A stretch of DNA of 64,000 nt from Sulfurovum sp. (GCA_016744875.1 JADGDL010000003.1:32670-96669); one strand, 5' to 3'. Counted from the first letter of the stretch, positions 17,158-26,546 are shown. Numbers and translations are program-made. Notes: a model not told the origin generated them from the letters alone.

Positions 17158-18761
17158 TGACAGACGTACTTATCATAGGTTCAGGAGGCGCAGGCTTAAC
17201 TGCTGCCCTCTTTGCCAAAAAGTCAGGTGCCTCAGTGACTGTTATAGGTAAAACATACCCTACCAATTCACAGACATCTATGGCACAAGGAGGGATGAAC
17301 GCCGCTCTTGGAAATGTAGGTGAAGACCATGTGGGTTCACATATCGCAGACACCATTAAGTCTGCGCATGGGCTTTGTGATGAAGACATGGTAAGAAAAA
17401 TGTGTGCAGATGCACCCGAAACCATAGCATGGATGGAGAGCATCGGTGTACCTTTTTCACGTCTTGACAATGATAAAAGTGGCGCAGGGTCCATCGCCCA
17501 AAGACAAATGGGTGGGGCTTCAGCCAAACGTGCCTGTTATGCCCAGGACTATACAGGACTTAAAATACTCCATACACTTTATGACACCTGTTTAAAAGAA
17601 GATATAGACTTTTTAGATGAACATTATCTTCTCAATCTTATCACCAAGGAAGGCACAGTAAAAGGTGCCACTTTTTTAGATGTCCGTACGGGTGATGTCA
17701 AACAGATCGATGCCAAGTCTGTCATTATGGCAACAGGTGGATATGCTTCACTCTATCATGGATTTACTACTAATGCTTATGGTTCAACCGGAGATGGTGT
17801 CGCAGCAGTACTTCGTGCAGGAGGAGCTGTATCAGACATGGAATTTATACAATTCCACCCTACTGCACTCAAACACTCCTCTATTCTTATAAGCGAAAGT
17901 GCCAGAGGAGAAGGTGGGTATCTGGTGAATGAAGCAGGAGAACGTTTTGTAGATGAGCTCAAACCGCGTGATGAAGTAGCTCGTGCCATTTTTGCTCAAA
18001 TACAAGAAGGTCAGCGTGTCTTTTTGGATCTGCGCCATTTAGGAGAAGAAAAACTCATGGAGCTTCTTCCACAAGAGATGGCGCTGTGTAAAATGCATGA
18101 GCATGTTGATCCTGCCATTGAGATTATCCCCATCAACCCGGTTGCTCATTACACTATGGGTGGGATAGATGTAGATTATGCTCTGGAAGTCAATGGTATT
18201 AAAGGATGTTTTGCTGTTGGAGAATGTTCTAATGCAAAAGTGCATGGTGCTAACCGTCTTGGAGGTAACTCTTTACTTGAAATTACAGCTTTTGGAAAAT
18301 TTGCAGGAGAAAATGCCTATAAACATGCTGTGTATGCCAGTTCTAAACCTGCTGACGATACACAGAAACAGAAAGACTCGGTAGAGATAAAAACACTTTT
18401 GACCCAAAAAGAGAATGTTAATTTTTATCCATACAGAGAGATGTTAGGAAATATTTTTTATGACAAAGTCGGTATCGTCAGAGAAAATGGTCAACTCCAT
18501 GAAGCACTAAATGAAGTGATTACTATGCAAGTGACCCAAAAAGAGATGGGTATTGCAGATAAAAGCCTAACAAATAACCAGAACCTCATCGACTTTTTAG
18601 AATTTCAAAATGCTCTTCTGCTGGCACCTACCATCATCTCCTCAGCCATTGCTAGAGATGAAAGCCGTGGAGCACACTACAAAGTTGGATTTGAAAGTGA
18701 AAATGAAGCACTGAAAAAACATATTGTCCTCCAGTGGACAAAGGAAGAAACATGCAAATAA
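17157..18761 (+). CDS. Fumarate reductase/succinate dehydrogenase-type flavoprotein
   Basis: This 534-residue flavoprotein has the FAD-binding start IIGSGGAGLTAA (residues 6-17), the QMGGASAKRACY segment, the substrate residues in QFHPTALKHS, SARGEGG and HYTMGG, and the C-terminal NRLGGNSLLE. These identify the FrdA/SdhA/NadB superfamily, and the coupled iron-sulfur gene favours FrdA/SdhA. The usual flavinylation His (in S-H-[ST]) is Gln39 here (NSQTSMAQGG), so FAD is probably not covalently bound. There is no Tat signal, unlike periplasmic MfrA, so a cytoplasmic location is likely. L-aspartate oxidase is a weaker alternative. Confidence 0.85.
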   Translation: MTDVLIIGSGGAGLTAALFAKKSGASVTVIGKTYPTNSQTSMAQGGMNAALGNVGEDHVGSHIADTIKSAHGLCDEDMVRKMCADAPETIAWMESIGVPFSRLDNDKSGAGSIAQRQMGGASAKRACYAQDYTGLKILHTLYDTCLKEDIDFLDEHYLLNLITKEGTVKGATFLDVRTGDVKQIDAKSVIMATGGYASLYHGFTTNAYGSTGDGVAAVLRAGGAVSDMEFIQFHPTALKHSSILISESARGEGGYLVNEAGERFVDELKPRDEVARAIFAQIQEGQRVFLDLRHLGEEKLMELLPQEMALCKMHEHVDPAIEIIPINPVAHYTMGGIDVDYALEVNGIKGCFAVGECSNAKVHGANRLGGNSLLEITAFGKFAGENAYKHAVYASSKPADDTQKQKDSVEIKTLLTQKENVNFYPYREMLGNIFYDKVGIVRENGQLHEALNEVITMQVTQKEMGIADKSLTNNQNLIDFLEFQNALLLAPTIISSAIARDESRGAHYKVGFESENEALKKHIVLQWTKEETCK

Positions 18762-19483
18762 AAATTCTTCGCTCCAAAACCAATAACCATCAGCTTTATA
18801 CACTTCCTGCAGGAGAGATACCGCTGTTAAATGCCTTGACCTATATAAAAGAGACACAAGATGCCACACTTACTTTCTCTGCCGGATGCCGTGCTTCGGT
18901 CTGTGGAACCTGTTCTGTTCGTGTGAATGGAAGAGAAGAGCTTGCCTGTGCCTACAAAGTAAAACCCGGAGATATCATAGAACCGCTTCAGTATCATCCT
19001 GTACTTCGTGACCTCAAAGTAGATAAACACAAAGCCAAAGAGACACTTTCTAAAAGTACAGCATGGCTGCACGATTCACGAGAGGCTTCACTGACACATA
19101 AGGATGAAAAGCTCTCTGAAACACAAACAGACTGTATTCTCTGTGATTCGTGTTACTCTGCCTGTCCTGTCTATGCCGTTAACCCTGATTTTTTAGGACC
19201 TTTTGCACTGACAAGAGCATACCGTTACAGTTCAGATAAACGTGAAGGCAGTGTAAAAAATATTATTGATAACATTCAGAGTAATGGCGTATGGGATTGT
19301 ACTTTATGCGGAGAGTGTACAGCTGTCTGTCCTAAAAGCATTGACCCAAAAATGGATATCACAATGTTAAGAGGAATCTCTCTGCAGGAAGGATATCAAG
19401 ACCCTTCTTTTGCTACACAGAGTTTTGGCACACCTGATTTTGGCGGTGGAGGATTTGGATTTGATCCAAATGCTGGATTTTAA
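18752..19483 (+). CDS. Fumarate reductase/succinate dehydrogenase-type iron-sulfur subunit
   Basis: This 243-residue subunit overlaps the flavoprotein by 10 bases. The plant-type [2Fe-2S] ligands are C46, C51, C54 and C66. The first ferredoxin cluster is C128-x2-C131-x2-C134-x3-C138P. The second has C183-x2-C186-x2-C189-x3-C193P; the extra Cys186 would convert the usual [3Fe-4S] centre to [4Fe-4S], as known for E-type enzymes. The C-terminal tail is rich in Gly, Phe and Asn. No cytochrome b, anchor or CCG-domain (SdhE) gene follows; the next gene is on the other strand. Confidence 0.88.
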   Translation: MQIKILRSKTNNHQLYTLPAGEIPLLNALTYIKETQDATLTFSAGCRASVCGTCSVRVNGREELACAYKVKPGDIIEPLQYHPVLRDLKVDKHKAKETLSKSTAWLHDSREASLTHKDEKLSETQTDCILCDSCYSACPVYAVNPDFLGPFALTRAYRYSSDKREGSVKNIIDNIQSNGVWDCTLCGECTAVCPKSIDPKMDITMLRGISLQEGYQDPSFATQSFGTPDFGGGGFGFDPNAGF

Positions 19484-19501
19484 TAGAATCCACCATTCCG
19501 C

Positions 19502-20125
19502 TTAATGCTTATTTGAAAATGCATTAAAAAACATAGCGATCACAGAGCCTATCATTAAAAGATATGCAATGGCTCTTGTCAATCCGGAAATAAATGACTC
19601 ATAGGACAACACTCCCATGGTCCTAAAGATATAATGAAAATCATGTAAAGCGTCCACACCCAAAAATGATTTATGCGCAGGGAGTATTGCCCCTTCATGC
19701 GCTGTTGACATATACCATGCTGTATGGTCCATTGAAATACCTAAAATAAACAGCCCTATGAGAAAAGCTGTAATGTTACCTCTTCGTTTATAATAGTATG
19801 CGATACCCAGTGGGAATAACCACTGAAAGAGTGTACCGTTGATCACCATTACAAACTCTGGACAAGGCAGAATATAACAAACCCCATGCCCACTCTCATG
19901 TACGATACCCAGTGTTTGAGTGATGACGAACTGATAAATGCTAAAAAGAAACTCTGTGACACCAGTGACCTGATGAGGCGTATTAGCATAAGGTTTGAAT
20001 TCTATATAGAGAAGTAAAAAAAGTGTGAAGAGTACCAAAACTGCCTTTTTGGCATTTTTGGTTGGAAGATGGTCCTGTTCAGTTTTCTCTTTAGGAAAAA
20101 GATGACTGAATTTGGACTTTTTCAA
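19502..20125 (-). CDS. Membrane protein with HExxH-type motif (M50-like)
   Basis: This 207-residue protein has a charged N-terminus followed by about four or five membrane helices. A helix contains GIVHESGHGVCY (near residue 75), an H-E-x-x-H zinc motif embedded in a hydrophobic segment as in site-2 (M50) membrane proteases. A possible third ligand is the Asp/His-rich stretch MDHTAWYMSTAHEG or ALHDFHY downstream. The order (HExxH first) fits M50, but the classical NPDG motif is missing, so proteolysis is a suggestion only. It starts 9 bases after leuC on the same strand. Confidence 0.6.
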   Translation of the reverse strand: MKKSKFSHLFPKEKTEQDHLPTKNAKKAVLVLFTLFLLLYIEFKPYANTPHQVTGVTEFLFSIYQFVITQTLGIVHESGHGVCYILPCPEFVMVINGTLFQWLFPLGIAYYYKRRGNITAFLIGLFILGISMDHTAWYMSTAHEGAILPAHKSFLGVDALHDFHYIFRTMGVLSYESFISGLTRAIAYLLMIGSVIAMFFNAFSNKH

Positions 20126-20134
20126 AACGAAAGA

Positions 20135-21415
20135 TTAGATATCTCTAGGATCTACGATCTTACCTGCGATCGCGGAAGCTGCTGCTACTGCAGAGTTTGC
20201 CAAGTAAATTTCAGAGGTTCTAGCGCCCATACGTCCAACAAAGTTACGGTTGGTTGTAGCCACACAGCGTTCACCATCTCCCAAAATTCCCATGTATCCG
20301 CCAAGACAAGCTCCACAAGTTGGGTTAGAAACGACTGCCCCTGCTTCGATAAGGATTTCCATCAAACCTTCTTTTTGTGCTTGAAGCAAGATCTTCTGTG
20401 TAGCAGGGGTTACGATCATACGTGTATGACGTGCAACTCTGTGCCCTTTCATGATCTCCGCCGCAATACGTAGATCTTCTATACGTCCATTCGTACAAGA
20501 TCCTATCATTACTTGGTCAACTTTCAGATCATCTGCAACAGCTTGTTCTACAGGCTTACCATTTGATGGTAAGAACGGGTAAGCAATGACCGGTGAAAGT
20601 GCCGATGTATCTATAGTGATAAATTGACAGTACTCAGCATCTGCATCAGAAGTATGGATCTTAGGTTCGGCTCTCAGTCCACCGTTTACTTCTTTTCTAT
20701 CTTCAAGATATGCAAGTGTAACATCATCAACGGCAAAGATACCATTTTTGGCACCTGCCTCGATGACCATATTTGCGATAGAGAATCTGTCTGCCATACC
20801 TAAGTACTGGATAGCTTCACCTGTAAATTCAATAGCTTTATAGAGTGCACCATCCACACCTATCTGACGGATAAGTTCCAAGATGATGTCTTTACCATAA
20901 ATATGTTCACCAGGTTTACCTGTCAACTCAACTTTAATCGTCTCAGGCACTTTAAACCAGTTACCACCCGTGATCATCCCAAATGAAAGGTCTGTACTTC
21001 CCATACCTGTTGAAAAAGCACCAAGTGCTCCATGTGTACAAGTGTGGCTATCTGCACCGATGATAACATCACCAGGAACAACAAGTCCTTTTTCTGGAAG
21101 TAAGGCATGCTCGATACCCATATCCTTTTCATCAAAAAAGTACTTCATGTCATGCTTATACGCAAATTCTCTAGAGATCTTTGCTTGGTTTGCTGATGCG
21201 ATATCTTTTGCCGGAATATAGTGATCCATCACGATACAAAAGTTGTCAGGTCTAGCCATCTTTTCTGCACCTGATTCTTCAAACGCTCTAATAGAAATAG
21301 GTGTTGTAATGTCATTCCCGATGATCATATCGATATCTACTCTAACGATCTCTCCTGCATGTAACTCTCGCCCAGCATGTTCCGAAAAGATCTTTTCTGT
21401 CATAGTTTGTGCCAT
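20135..21415 (-). CDS. leuC: 3-isopropylmalate dehydratase large subunit (LeuC/homoaconitase type)
   Basis: This 426-residue aconitase-superfamily enzyme isomerises 2- to 3-isopropylmalate in leucine synthesis with a partner small subunit. GADSHTCTHGALGAF is the conserved substrate loop. The [4Fe-4S] ligands are the Cys in IGSCTNGR and the CxxC in NPTCGACLGG. The length (about 420) and lack of the swivel domain fit the archaeal-type LeuC/HacA group that many bacteria use as LeuC. No leuD is in the window. An AAGGA site precedes the ATG. Confidence 0.88.
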   Translation of the reverse strand: MAQTMTEKIFSEHAGRELHAGEIVRVDIDMIIGNDITTPISIRAFEESGAEKMARPDNFCIVMDHYIPAKDIASANQAKISREFAYKHDMKYFFDEKDMGIEHALLPEKGLVVPGDVIIGADSHTCTHGALGAFSTGMGSTDLSFGMITGGNWFKVPETIKVELTGKPGEHIYGKDIILELIRQIGVDGALYKAIEFTGEAIQYLGMADRFSIANMVIEAGAKNGIFAVDDVTLAYLEDRKEVNGGLRAEPKIHTSDADAEYCQFITIDTSALSPVIAYPFLPSNGKPVEQAVADDLKVDQVMIGSCTNGRIEDLRIAAEIMKGHRVARHTRMIVTPATQKILLQAQKEGLMEILIEAGAVVSNPTCGACLGGYMGILGDGERCVATTNRNFVGRMGARTSEIYLANSAVAAASAIAGKIVDPRDI

Positions 21416-21523
21416 AGGTTGTCCTTCATCTACATTACATAATGTATATAATAAATAATAACGCGAATTATAGCGAAAAAAAATTATGCTAGAATTTCAC
21501 CACAAATATGAAGAAAGACTCAA

Positions 21524-22867
21524 ATGAAACTATACGAACTCAGAGCCATCGCAAAACGTCTCAATAACTTCTCTTTTATCAGTCGAGCCAGACGTATTGA
21601 AGACAATACTCTTGAATTGGTATTTGACAAATCTGACAGCTATTTTTTCAACATGACACGAGGACACAGTTTTATATATAAAGCCCCATCACAAAGGCCA
21701 CTTCAAGGATACAATGCACCTTTTGACACCTTGCTTCACACACTGATGTCTGCTAGTAAACTCATTGCTGTCGATGTCCCTGATGGAGACCGTATTTTGC
21801 GTTTTACCATTGCCCCAAAAAGTTCTTATAAAGACAAGATCATCTATCTTCAACTTGAATTTACAGGGAAAAATACCAATGCCATACTCATAGATGACAA
21901 CGAGGTGATCATCGAAGCACTGAGACACATAGACAGTGAAAGCTCATTTCGTGTGATCCGTCCCGGGATGGAACTCCTTTCTATTCCTCCTTTTGAGCGT
22001 ACAGAAGAAACTCAGGAGATTACTGATGTAGATGCATATTTAGAAGAAAAATATACCCAAACACAACGTAAAAAACTTTTAGAGATGCAGAAACAAAAAC
22101 TTTCTGTCACCAGTAAAAAAATAAAAAAATTTGAACAACTTCTCAACAAACTTCCTAATGAAGACAAGTTAAATACTCAGGCTATAGAACACAAAAACAC
22201 AGCAAACCTCATCTTGGCAAACCTCTACCAGATAAAACCCTACGACACAAAACTTAAAACCTATGATTTTGAAGGTAACGAAGTTAGCATCACTCTCCCA
22301 AAAGATGTCAAAGTCAACCGTATTTCAGACTACTACTTTAACCTCTCCAAACGTGCGAAGAGCAAAGCAAAAAACATACACATAGAAAAAGAAAACCTGG
22401 AGAGTAAAAAAGCCTTTTATGAAAATATACTCTATGCTTTGGAACAGGCGAAAACCCCTTATGAACTCGAACTTTTAGTACCTAAACGTGCAAAATCTTT
22501 ACGTAAGAAAGAGAAACTAAAAGAAGGTGAACTCTTTTGGATCGAAGGATATAAAGTGCTTGTTGGACGAAACGCAAATGAGAACCAAAAACTACTGGAA
22601 ATTGCCAAGGCAAATGACCTGTGGATGCACATACGAGATATACGTTCAAGTCATGTCATCATCAGAACGGATAAGCAGAACCTGCCTGACTCTGTCATAC
22701 AGGCAGCAGCCAAACTCTGTGTAGATTTTTCAGTCAAAAGTCCCGGAGATTATGAAGTAGACTACACCAAACGAAAATTCGTCAAAGTACAGGAAGCTTC
22801 AAACGTACTTTACAACAAATATGACACGATAAGAGTCACTAAAGAGGGTGTAGAGATAAGAGTTTAA
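21524..22867 (+). CDS. NFACT family protein (RqcH-like)
   Basis: This 447-residue protein has an N-terminal NFACT-N domain, a long coiled-coil middle (about residues 175-300, rich in Lys and Glu) and a C-terminal NFACT-R domain with the signature DLWMHIRDIRSSHVII. Bacterial RqcH binds obstructed 50S subunits and adds alanine tails for ribosome rescue; older names are fibronectin-binding protein or DUF814. It is shorter than Bacillus RqcH (about 570), mainly in the coiled coil, which is common in Campylobacterota. Whether it is active in tailing cannot be told. It is divergent from leuC. Confidence 0.85.
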   Translation: MKLYELRAIAKRLNNFSFISRARRIEDNTLELVFDKSDSYFFNMTRGHSFIYKAPSQRPLQGYNAPFDTLLHTLMSASKLIAVDVPDGDRILRFTIAPKSSYKDKIIYLQLEFTGKNTNAILIDDNEVIIEALRHIDSESSFRVIRPGMELLSIPPFERTEETQEITDVDAYLEEKYTQTQRKKLLEMQKQKLSVTSKKIKKFEQLLNKLPNEDKLNTQAIEHKNTANLILANLYQIKPYDTKLKTYDFEGNEVSITLPKDVKVNRISDYYFNLSKRAKSKAKNIHIEKENLESKKAFYENILYALEQAKTPYELELLVPKRAKSLRKKEKLKEGELFWIEGYKVLVGRNANENQKLLEIAKANDLWMHIRDIRSSHVIIRTDKQNLPDSVIQAAAKLCVDFSVKSPGDYEVDYTKRKFVKVQEASNVLYNKYDTIRVTKEGVEIRV

Positions 22868-22876
22868 CAGTTGACG

Positions 22877-22885
22877 TGGTATAAT
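22877..22885 (+). promoter_or_regulatory. Extended -10 promoter for cdsA
   Basis: TGGTATAAT fits the TGn-TATAAT extended -10 element and lies 36 bases before the cdsA start. The sequence around it (TGGTATAATCAT) is repeated exactly before mqnA at 58670, which supports it as a real promoter core. Confidence 0.55.
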
Positions 22886-22920
22886 CATAGCCTATTTATA
22901 AAAATCAGGGAATTATTATC

Positions 22921-23676
22921 ATGAAAAATTTAAGTTCTTTTCATCAACGTGTGCTCACAGGTATTGGACTGCTTGCACTGGTAGGCTTCATCGGCTGGGT
23001 AGATAACTTCTTTGTAATGTGGGCATTTTTGGGTGTCATTTACATCTTTGCTTTTTATGAGGCGATGAGACTCTTTAAACTCACCTCTGCTTCTGCCTAC
23101 TTTTGGGCTATTTTCTTGTGGTTAGTGACCTATTTCTATCCAAATCCTGATGATCTCTTTTTCTTTATCGCAGTGATCTTTGCAGGTTCTCTTGCCTATT
23201 TTCACAATTTTGATAAAAGACTCTTACTTCCTTTTCTCTATCCCGTAAGTGGTATACTCTTTTTCCTCATCCTCTACCAGGACTTTGGTATCATGTCTAT
23301 GCTTTGGTTACTTATTACAGTGGCGATTACAGACAGTGGTGCTTACTTTACAGGAAAAGCCATAGGTAAAACAAAATTTTCAGATACATCACCGAACAAA
23401 ACACTTGAAGGTGTATTTGGCGGGGTCATACTTGCTACAATTGCCGGATCTTTTGCAGGACTCTACGTAGTAGAATTATGGATCGCCGTTATTGTAACAC
23501 TGCTTACGTCTATCTCTTCCATATTTGGAGATCTTTTCGAATCTTACCTCAAACGTGAAGCAGGAGTAAAAGACTCTGGAGACATCCTCCCTGGTCATGG
23601 AGGTATCTTAGATAGAATTGACGGTTACCTGTTTGGTGCTGTTATTATGGTCATTGCATTACGAGCATTGATCTAA
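22921..23676 (+). CDS. cdsA: Phosphatidate cytidylyltransferase
   Basis: This 251-residue integral membrane enzyme makes CDP-diacylglycerol from phosphatidic acid and CTP. It has about seven membrane helices. The family signature is complete near the C-terminus: SYLKREAGVKDSGD followed by PGHGGILDRID. It starts at an ATG with an extended -10 promoter upstream. The dxr gene follows 127 bases later; cdsA-dxr-tsaD linkage is a known Campylobacterota arrangement. Confidence 0.95.
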   Translation: MKNLSSFHQRVLTGIGLLALVGFIGWVDNFFVMWAFLGVIYIFAFYEAMRLFKLTSASAYFWAIFLWLVTYFYPNPDDLFFFIAVIFAGSLAYFHNFDKRLLLPFLYPVSGILFFLILYQDFGIMSMLWLLITVAITDSGAYFTGKAIGKTKFSDTSPNKTLEGVFGGVILATIAGSFAGLYVVELWIAVIVTLLTSISSIFGDLFESYLKREAGVKDSGDILPGHGGILDRIDGYLFGAVIMVIALRALI

Positions 23677-23679
23677 TCT

Positions 23680-23803
23680 ATGTCTAGCATCGTTCTATTA
23701 GGTTTCATTAAAGGACACAAGATGAGCAAAGCACATCATGCTGCGCTGCCGCTGAGACCTCTTCAGCAGAGTGCTCGCGTGACTTGTCACTTGGAAATTT
23801 TTT
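23680..23803. repeat. Partial duplicate of the dxr start plus GC-rich insert
   Basis: Bases 23680-23703 repeat the first 24 bases of dxr (23804-23827) at 19 of 24 positions, encoding MSSIVLLG against MHSIVLLG. Between them lie about 100 bases, GC-richer than the flanks, with self-complementary pieces: GAGCA/TGCTC around GCTG/CAGC, and GTGAC-TT-GTCAC (23778-23789). One frame stays open from 23680 for 43 codons and closes inside the true dxr start. This looks like an element inserted at, or a decayed duplication of, the dxr 5' end. Confidence 0.55.
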
Positions 23804-24883
23804 ATGCATAGTATCGTTCTCTTAGGCTCTACAGGCTCCATAGGGGTCAATACCCTCATCGTTGCAAAACGCTACAATATTCACATCGAAGCACTTGTAG
23901 CAGGTTCGAACATAGACCTGCTAAATGCGCAGATACAAGAACATAAACCAAAAGTAGTTGCCATTGCTCATGAAGCAGACAGACATAAGGTCAATCACAC
24001 AGATGTCCGTTGCGGAAGTGAAGCCATACTAACACTCATAGAAGAATCACAAAGCCAAACTATTGTCAATGCCCTTGTAGGGTATACCGGTCTGGCACCT
24101 ACCCTGAAAGCTACAGCACTTGGAAAAAGAGTTGCACTTGCGAACAAAGAGTCGCTTGTGGTGGCAGGTGAATTCATAGATATGTCTCTTATTACGCCCA
24201 TAGACTCTGAGCATTTTGGTCTTTGGTATCTGATGAATGAACGTCCTGTCTCCAAACTTTATATCACTGCCTCTGGTGGTGCATTTAGAGACTGGGAGCT
24301 TGATAAAATGAAAGACGCTACTTTTTCAGATGCTCTGAAACACCCTAACTGGTCCATGGGCAATAAGATCACTATAGATTCTGCTACCATGACCAACAAA
24401 CTCTTTGAACTTCTAGAAGCAAAGTGGCTCTTTGACACTTCTAACATCGATGCAGTGATAGAGAAAAAATCCATCATCCATGCCTTAACAGAGTTTAAAG
24501 ACGGTTCTACCACGGCCCACTTTGCTGGTGTTGATATGAAACTTCCTATCGCTTTTGCGCTAAGAGGAAAGGTAGAAGAAGAGATACTGCCTCCTACAGA
24601 TCTGCTTGAGATGGGTGCCATCGAATTTTTACCTATAGAAGCAGCACGTTATCCTATCTGGGACATCAAAGAGCACATCTTAACCCATCCTCATCTAGGG
24701 GTGGTGGTCAATGCAGCCAATGAAGAAGCCATCAAAGCATTTCAAGAAGAAAAATGTTCATTTTTTGAAATGTCTGAAATGGTTTTAGATGCTTATGAAA
24801 AATTTGAAGATATCAAAGCAAAAAATATAGCTGAGATCATAGCGATAGATAAAGAGGTACGCGCCTATGCAAACACAAGATAA
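23804..24883 (+). CDS. dxr: 1-deoxy-D-xylulose 5-phosphate reductoisomerase
   Basis: This 359-residue enzyme makes MEP from DXP with NADPH, the committed step of the non-mevalonate isoprenoid pathway that feeds IspA at 7 kb. The NADPH loop GSTGSIGVN (residues 7-15), ALANKESLV, the substrate flap segment with NWSMGNKITIDSATM, and the metal-binding Glu/Asp residues are intact. The length is slightly short (usually about 390) but complete. No strong ribosome site precedes the ATG, and a degenerate copy of the start lies 124 bases upstream. Confidence 0.94.
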   Translation: MHSIVLLGSTGSIGVNTLIVAKRYNIHIEALVAGSNIDLLNAQIQEHKPKVVAIAHEADRHKVNHTDVRCGSEAILTLIEESQSQTIVNALVGYTGLAPTLKATALGKRVALANKESLVVAGEFIDMSLITPIDSEHFGLWYLMNERPVSKLYITASGGAFRDWELDKMKDATFSDALKHPNWSMGNKITIDSATMTNKLFELLEAKWLFDTSNIDAVIEKKSIIHALTEFKDGSTTAHFAGVDMKLPIAFALRGKVEEEILPPTDLLEMGAIEFLPIEAARYPIWDIKEHILTHPHLGVVVNAANEEAIKAFQEEKCSFFEMSEMVLDAYEKFEDIKAKNIAEIIAIDKEVRAYANTR

Positions 24884-25406
24884 AGTCCTCATTTTACACG
24901 GTTGGGGAGGTTCTGATACTCCACACTGGCAAGCAGAACTGGCAGGTGAAATAGCTAAAGATTACGGTACTGTCTCCTTTCCTCTTCTTGACAACTGTCA
25001 CTTTCCAAGTAAGAACAGATGGGTCAAACAGGTCAAGCAACTTCTTGAAGAGTTTAAACCAGATACCGTTGTCTGCCATTCCTTGGCCAATACTTTATGG
25101 TTTTGGCTCTGTCAGGAAGAGATTCCTACTGTAGAGAGACTCTTTATGGTTTCACCTCCAAGTCTCACCACTACAGAATCCACTATCAAAACATTCTTTC
25201 CTTGTGAGATACCTCAAAATATTCATGCCAAAGAAGTACAAATGATCGTCTCCGACAATGACCCATGGGTCGAAATGGAAGAAGCAAAAGAGATTGCTTC
25301 GTATTATGACATTCCCTTAACCATCATTGAAGATGCGGGGCATATCAATGCAGATTCAGGATATGGGAAATGGGAACTGATCGAAAACCTGGTTATGGGA
25401 AAATAA
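24867..25406 (+). CDS. RBBP9/YdeN-type alpha/beta hydrolase
   Basis: This 179-residue serine-hydrolase-fold protein overlaps dxr by 17 bases. [12 protein letters not shown] (residues 10-21) is the oxyanion-hole loop of the RBBP9/YdeN family. The nucleophile elbow is VCHSLA, where Gly is replaced by Cys before H-S. The acid is likely the Asp in VSDNDPW and the His is in [13 protein letters not shown]. The substrate is unknown. It overlaps the next gene by one base, so dxr, this gene and tsaD are coupled. Confidence 0.82.
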   Translation: MQTQDKVLILHGWGGSDTPHWQAELAGEIAKDYGTVSFPLLDNCHFPSKNRWVKQVKQLLEEFKPDTVVCHSLANTLWFWLCQEEIPTVERLFMVSPPSLTTTESTIKTFFPCEIPQNIHAKEVQMIVSDNDPWVEMEEAKEIASYYDIPLTIIEDAGHINADSGYGKWELIENLVMGK

Positions 25407-26419
25407 TGATTTTAAGTATTGAGTCAAGTTGTGATGACAGCTCCATATCTATCACCGAAATAGCTACAAAAAAAATAATTTATCATAAAAAGATCTCTCA
25501 AGAAGCTGAGCACTCTTGTTATGGAGGCGTGGTTCCAGAACTGGCTTCAAGACTCCATGCTGTAGCACTACCAAAGATATTGGAAGAGACAAAACCCTAT
25601 TTTGACAAACTCAAAGCAATAGCAGTGACCAATCAGCCAGGTTTAGGAGTTACCCTTCTTGAAGGGATCGCTATGGCAAAAACTTTGACTGTTTTACTGA
25701 ACCTTCCCCTTATCCCTGTGCATCATTTAAAAGGCCATATTTACTCTTTATTCATTGAAAAAGAGTCTACCCTACCCTTACTCGTACTTCTGATCTCAGG
25801 AGGGCATACACAAGTGATACGTGTAAAAAGTTTTGAACATATGGAAATTTTAGCCACCAGTATGGATGACTCCGTAGGAGAAAGTTTTGATAAATGTGCC
25901 AAAATGATGGGCTTAGGCTATCCAGGGGGACCTCTCATAGAGGCATTGGCTCTAAAAGGTGATGCAAACCGTTTTGATCTGCCTGTACCACTACGAAATT
26001 CACCTCTCATCGCTTTTTCTCTCTCTGGACTCAAAAATGCCGTTCGCCTCAAAGTGGAGGCTTGTGGTGGAGCTGAAAATATGACGGAGCAGGACAAAGC
26101 AGATCTCTCTGCCTCATTCCAAAAAGCTGTTAAACTTCACCTGCTCCAAAAAAGTAAAAAGATCTTTGCAAAAGAACCCATAAAAGACTTTGCCATCGTT
26201 GGTGGTGCATCAGCAAACAAGTACATACGAAATGCTTATGAAAACCTCTGTAAAGAGTTTAAAAAAACACTTCATGTAGCACCATTGGAATACTGTTCTG
26301 ATAATGCTGCCATGATAGGCCGTTATGCCCTTGATGCTTATGAAAAAAAGCAGTTTATCGATCCCAATGAGATTGACATTGTAAGTACCAAAAAACAGCA
26401 GGCAGGGATGTTACTCTAG
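25406..26419 (+). CDS. tsaD: tRNA N6-threonylcarbamoyladenosine transferase subunit TsaD
   Basis: This 337-residue ASKHA-fold protein transfers threonylcarbamoyl to A37 of ANN-decoding tRNAs together with TsaB and TsaE. The N-terminal [10 protein letters not shown], the metal-binding HHLKGHIYS histidines, LISGGHTQ and [10 protein letters not shown] are all diagnostic. The start at 25406 overlaps the hydrolase stop (TAATG). The length is normal. Confidence 0.95.
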   Translation: MILSIESSCDDSSISITEIATKKIIYHKKISQEAEHSCYGGVVPELASRLHAVALPKILEETKPYFDKLKAIAVTNQPGLGVTLLEGIAMAKTLTVLLNLPLIPVHHLKGHIYSLFIEKESTLPLLVLLISGGHTQVIRVKSFEHMEILATSMDDSVGESFDKCAKMMGLGYPGGPLIEALALKGDANRFDLPVPLRNSPLIAFSLSGLKNAVRLKVEACGGAENMTEQDKADLSASFQKAVKLHLLQKSKKIFAKEPIKDFAIVGGASANKYIRNAYENLCKEFKKTLHVAPLEYCSDNAAMIGRYALDAYEKKQFIDPNEIDIVSTKKQQAGMLL

Positions 26420-26546
26420 TACACAAATAAGCACTTCTGCAAGCTACTTGCATTCTACGTTCTACTCTCTGTATATTTGCCCCCGTTCCTAAGCCAAATT
26501 TAGCTAAAATATATACACTTATACCCCCACACAATGGAGTCTACAT

